Source: Watersipora subatra (Eukaryota > Bryozoa > Gymnolaemata > Cheilostomatida > Watersiporidae). Taken from it: 64,000 bases of DNA. A program made the translations under genes and the position numbers. The first letter of the stretch is position 1. Every line of letters starts with the position of its first letter. The notes beneath the pieces were generated by a model that worked only from the letters and a program-made list of their open reading frames with translations, was not told the DNA's origin and did not search any database. Positions 62,188-64,000 of the stretch are shown piece by piece. Location: assembly GCF_963576615.1 (NCBI RefSeq), contig NC_088715.1, positions 65,485,981-65,549,980 of the forward strand, read 5' to 3'.

Positions 62188-64000
62188 AGCCATAGATATA
62201 GTAAACCCTAGATTGGCGAATAGCTATCATTACAATGGAGCAAAAGTGAAGCCTATAATTGGCTGTTGTTCTCACGACGTTACCGCTGCAGTGATGTGCA
62301 TCATTGCAACAGAGCCTTCAGCTGAGCAATGAGTTTAGTAGTGAAAGCATGCTTGTCCTACTAGTTTTTAAGTCATAAACGTTACAATAAAACCACATTC
62401 TTGGTGAAATGTCATCAGAGAAGACTACAACACCCCAGGTATGTGAACCCACAATACATATTTTAAATATTTGGTAAACCTAACCTTTGCACGTGTACTA
62501 TACCATTGGTTCACGTTGTAAGAAAATACTGGAAACAAACCAACTACCAACTCAACTGAACTTACTTGTCTTATTGTGGTCTCATAACAATGAACATACC
62601 TTTCTATGATTATTCTGAATTGAAAGTGAAGTGAATGATTGCTTGGGACTGTCAAAAGAAAGAGTGTCTAGACTGATTACAACACATATTACAAACTTGT
62701 CTCTCAGCTGATAAGGTTGTAATCTAGCTTGGCATAATTGATCGAATGCCTTTTTGTCTCATTCCAAGTAATGTAATGATATCCATTCTACTACATGGAT
62801 GTATTGTTAATGTTTAGGCTAAGAAAAAGTCAAGCCGCAGCTTGTGTTGTGCCTATGGATGTTCAAGCAATCTTGAGAAATGCCCAGATCTGGAGTTTCA
62901 TCGCTCTCCAAACCAGAAATGAGCTGAAACCCGTAATGCTTGGATAAAGGGGGTGCGAAGACAGGATTGTTCTCCAACATCAAGCTATGTATTATGCAGT
63001 GAACATGTTGAGAAAGACTGCTACAAGGTTCCACCAGGTATTGGAAGAAAACCAATAGTAAAATCCGACGCAATACCTACAATATTTACAGTTTATCCAA
63101 CCTACCTTCAGCCAAAAGCTGTGAAAATACAGGCACCAACCATAAGAACAGAAAGCCTGCCGAAACGTGGAATAACATCTCAGACAGCAGCCAGCACCAT
63201 AATACCTGTTCCTGAACAGACTACACCTGGTGATACTACTATCCATGATGATGAGCAACCTGCAGCTTCTAGGAATCAGGACACACCTACAGCCTCGACA
63301 ACGAGCTGCCGACGCGGTGGTAGACCTGAACAGCCTGCTGTCAAAGCTATTTCAATATTAAAAAGAAGAATCAAAACTCTACAGCAGAGAGTCTGTCGAT
63401 TAGAGCAGAGGAATAGGAATCAAAATAATTTGAGCACAATACTGAAAAAGGACAATAAACTTAACAATATAGAGCTTACATCAGTTGATGGATGTCTAGG
63501 AGAATTATTGTCTCATGCACAGTGCATGCACAGTGCATGCCACCAATCTACTCAAAACTATAGTAAATCGCTATATTAAAATCAGAATACACTATGCCGC
63601 TTCAAAGCAGGAATCTAGTTCAACCAACCTTAGACAAAAGCTATCTCGTCTAGTTATTTTCAGTCATGTCTAATGGGTGTTTAATACAGTGGTTCAACTT
63701 AACTGCTTCTAAATCTCATTTGATTCATTAGTTCGTTATTAGTTTAATTTCTATTTGGTCACTCTTCATATTATCAATGATATACATGTAGAAGCTTCTA
63801 AATCATTGATACTATCCATTACCGTGTGTCTAAGATTCTTGCCTTTCTCATCCAAAGTCAGTTTTATATATTCTCAATAAAATATGCAGTCTCACATGCA
63901 CAAACTATGAAAAAATTGAACAGTTTTTAGTGCTAAGTCAATAGGAGTTAATAGATCAGCTGATTCGCTTTGCACATCACCATGACATTGCGTCATGCTA
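62188..64000 (+). mobile_element. P-element-like transposon, internally deleted copy 2 (runs off the window)
   Basis: The left end AGCCATAGATATAGTAAACC equals the right-end inverted repeat of copy 1. Positions 62211-62440 and about 63513-64000 match 50637-50860 and about 51610-52095 of copy 1. By comparison with copy 1, about 60-70 bases including the right inverted repeat lie beyond the window. Confidence 0.85.
62409..63579 (+). pseudogene. THAP domain and coiled coil of a P-element-like transposase (broken)
   Basis: Exon 1 (MSSEKTTTPQ, 62409-62438, donor CAG|GTATGT) and exon 2 (acceptor TTTAG, from 62818) join in phase 0. Exon 2 encodes a C2CH THAP zinc finger: a cysteine pair in LCCAYGCSSN, FHRSP, the conserved W of AWIKGV, CSEH as the last C-x2-H, and DAIPTIF in the AVPTIF-box position. 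A leucine/arginine coiled coil (KRRIKTLQQRVCRLEQRN) follows, as in P transposase. A TGA at 62920-62922 interrupts the finger, and the catalytic and C-terminal parts are deleted. The frame ends at 63579 after crossing the deletion junction near CATGCACAGTG. Confidence 0.85.

Overview
The window looks like nuclear DNA of an invertebrate animal. It is AT-rich, it carries intron-containing genes with GT-AG splice sites, one of them a TRPC-type cation channel, and most of the remaining sequence is transposon remnants and minisatellites. A lophotrochozoan (bryozoan or mollusc-like) source is a guess from the mixture of repeats. The species cannot be read from the sequence. I see no bacterial operons, CRISPR arrays, rRNA genes or canonical tRNA genes.

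Layout. 0.2-8.9 kb: a decayed Ty3/Gypsy LTR retrotransposon that has been hit by a hAT-type MITE (perfect 8-bp target duplication) and contains a 5'-truncated LINE. 10.1-20.0 kb (+): a TMEM53/DUF829-family gene. Four phase-compatible exons were found and its introns are filled with TA-flanked DNA transposons and foldback elements. 21.4 kb (+): one possible first exon of an unknown gene. 22.9-45.2 kb (-): a TRPC channel gene. Fifteen exons join into an uninterrupted 838-residue frame (45246 down to 28516), and two further phase-compatible exons at 25.5 and 23.0 kb may form a longer alternative tail. Almost every TRPC intron holds its own minisatellite. The largest is a 3.6-kb array of exactly 30-bp units in intron 3, which also has a near-perfect 129-bp palindrome. 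46.9-64 kb: a repeat-rich region with a SINE-like family, foldback elements with expanded centres, and two complementary internally deleted P-element-like transposons. One P copy keeps the transposase C-terminus and the other keeps the THAP domain. The left end of the first is amplified into a tandem array of terminal inverted repeats.

The very long open frames in the tandem arrays (up to about 1,277 codons, on both strands) exist because the repeat units are multiples of three and lack stops. They are not annotated as genes. All exon borders come from reading splice motifs, frame and family similarity by eye. No alignment or transcript data were available. The genes do not form a pathway: the TRPC channel and the TMEM53-like protein are unrelated neighbours in a transposon-rich setting.
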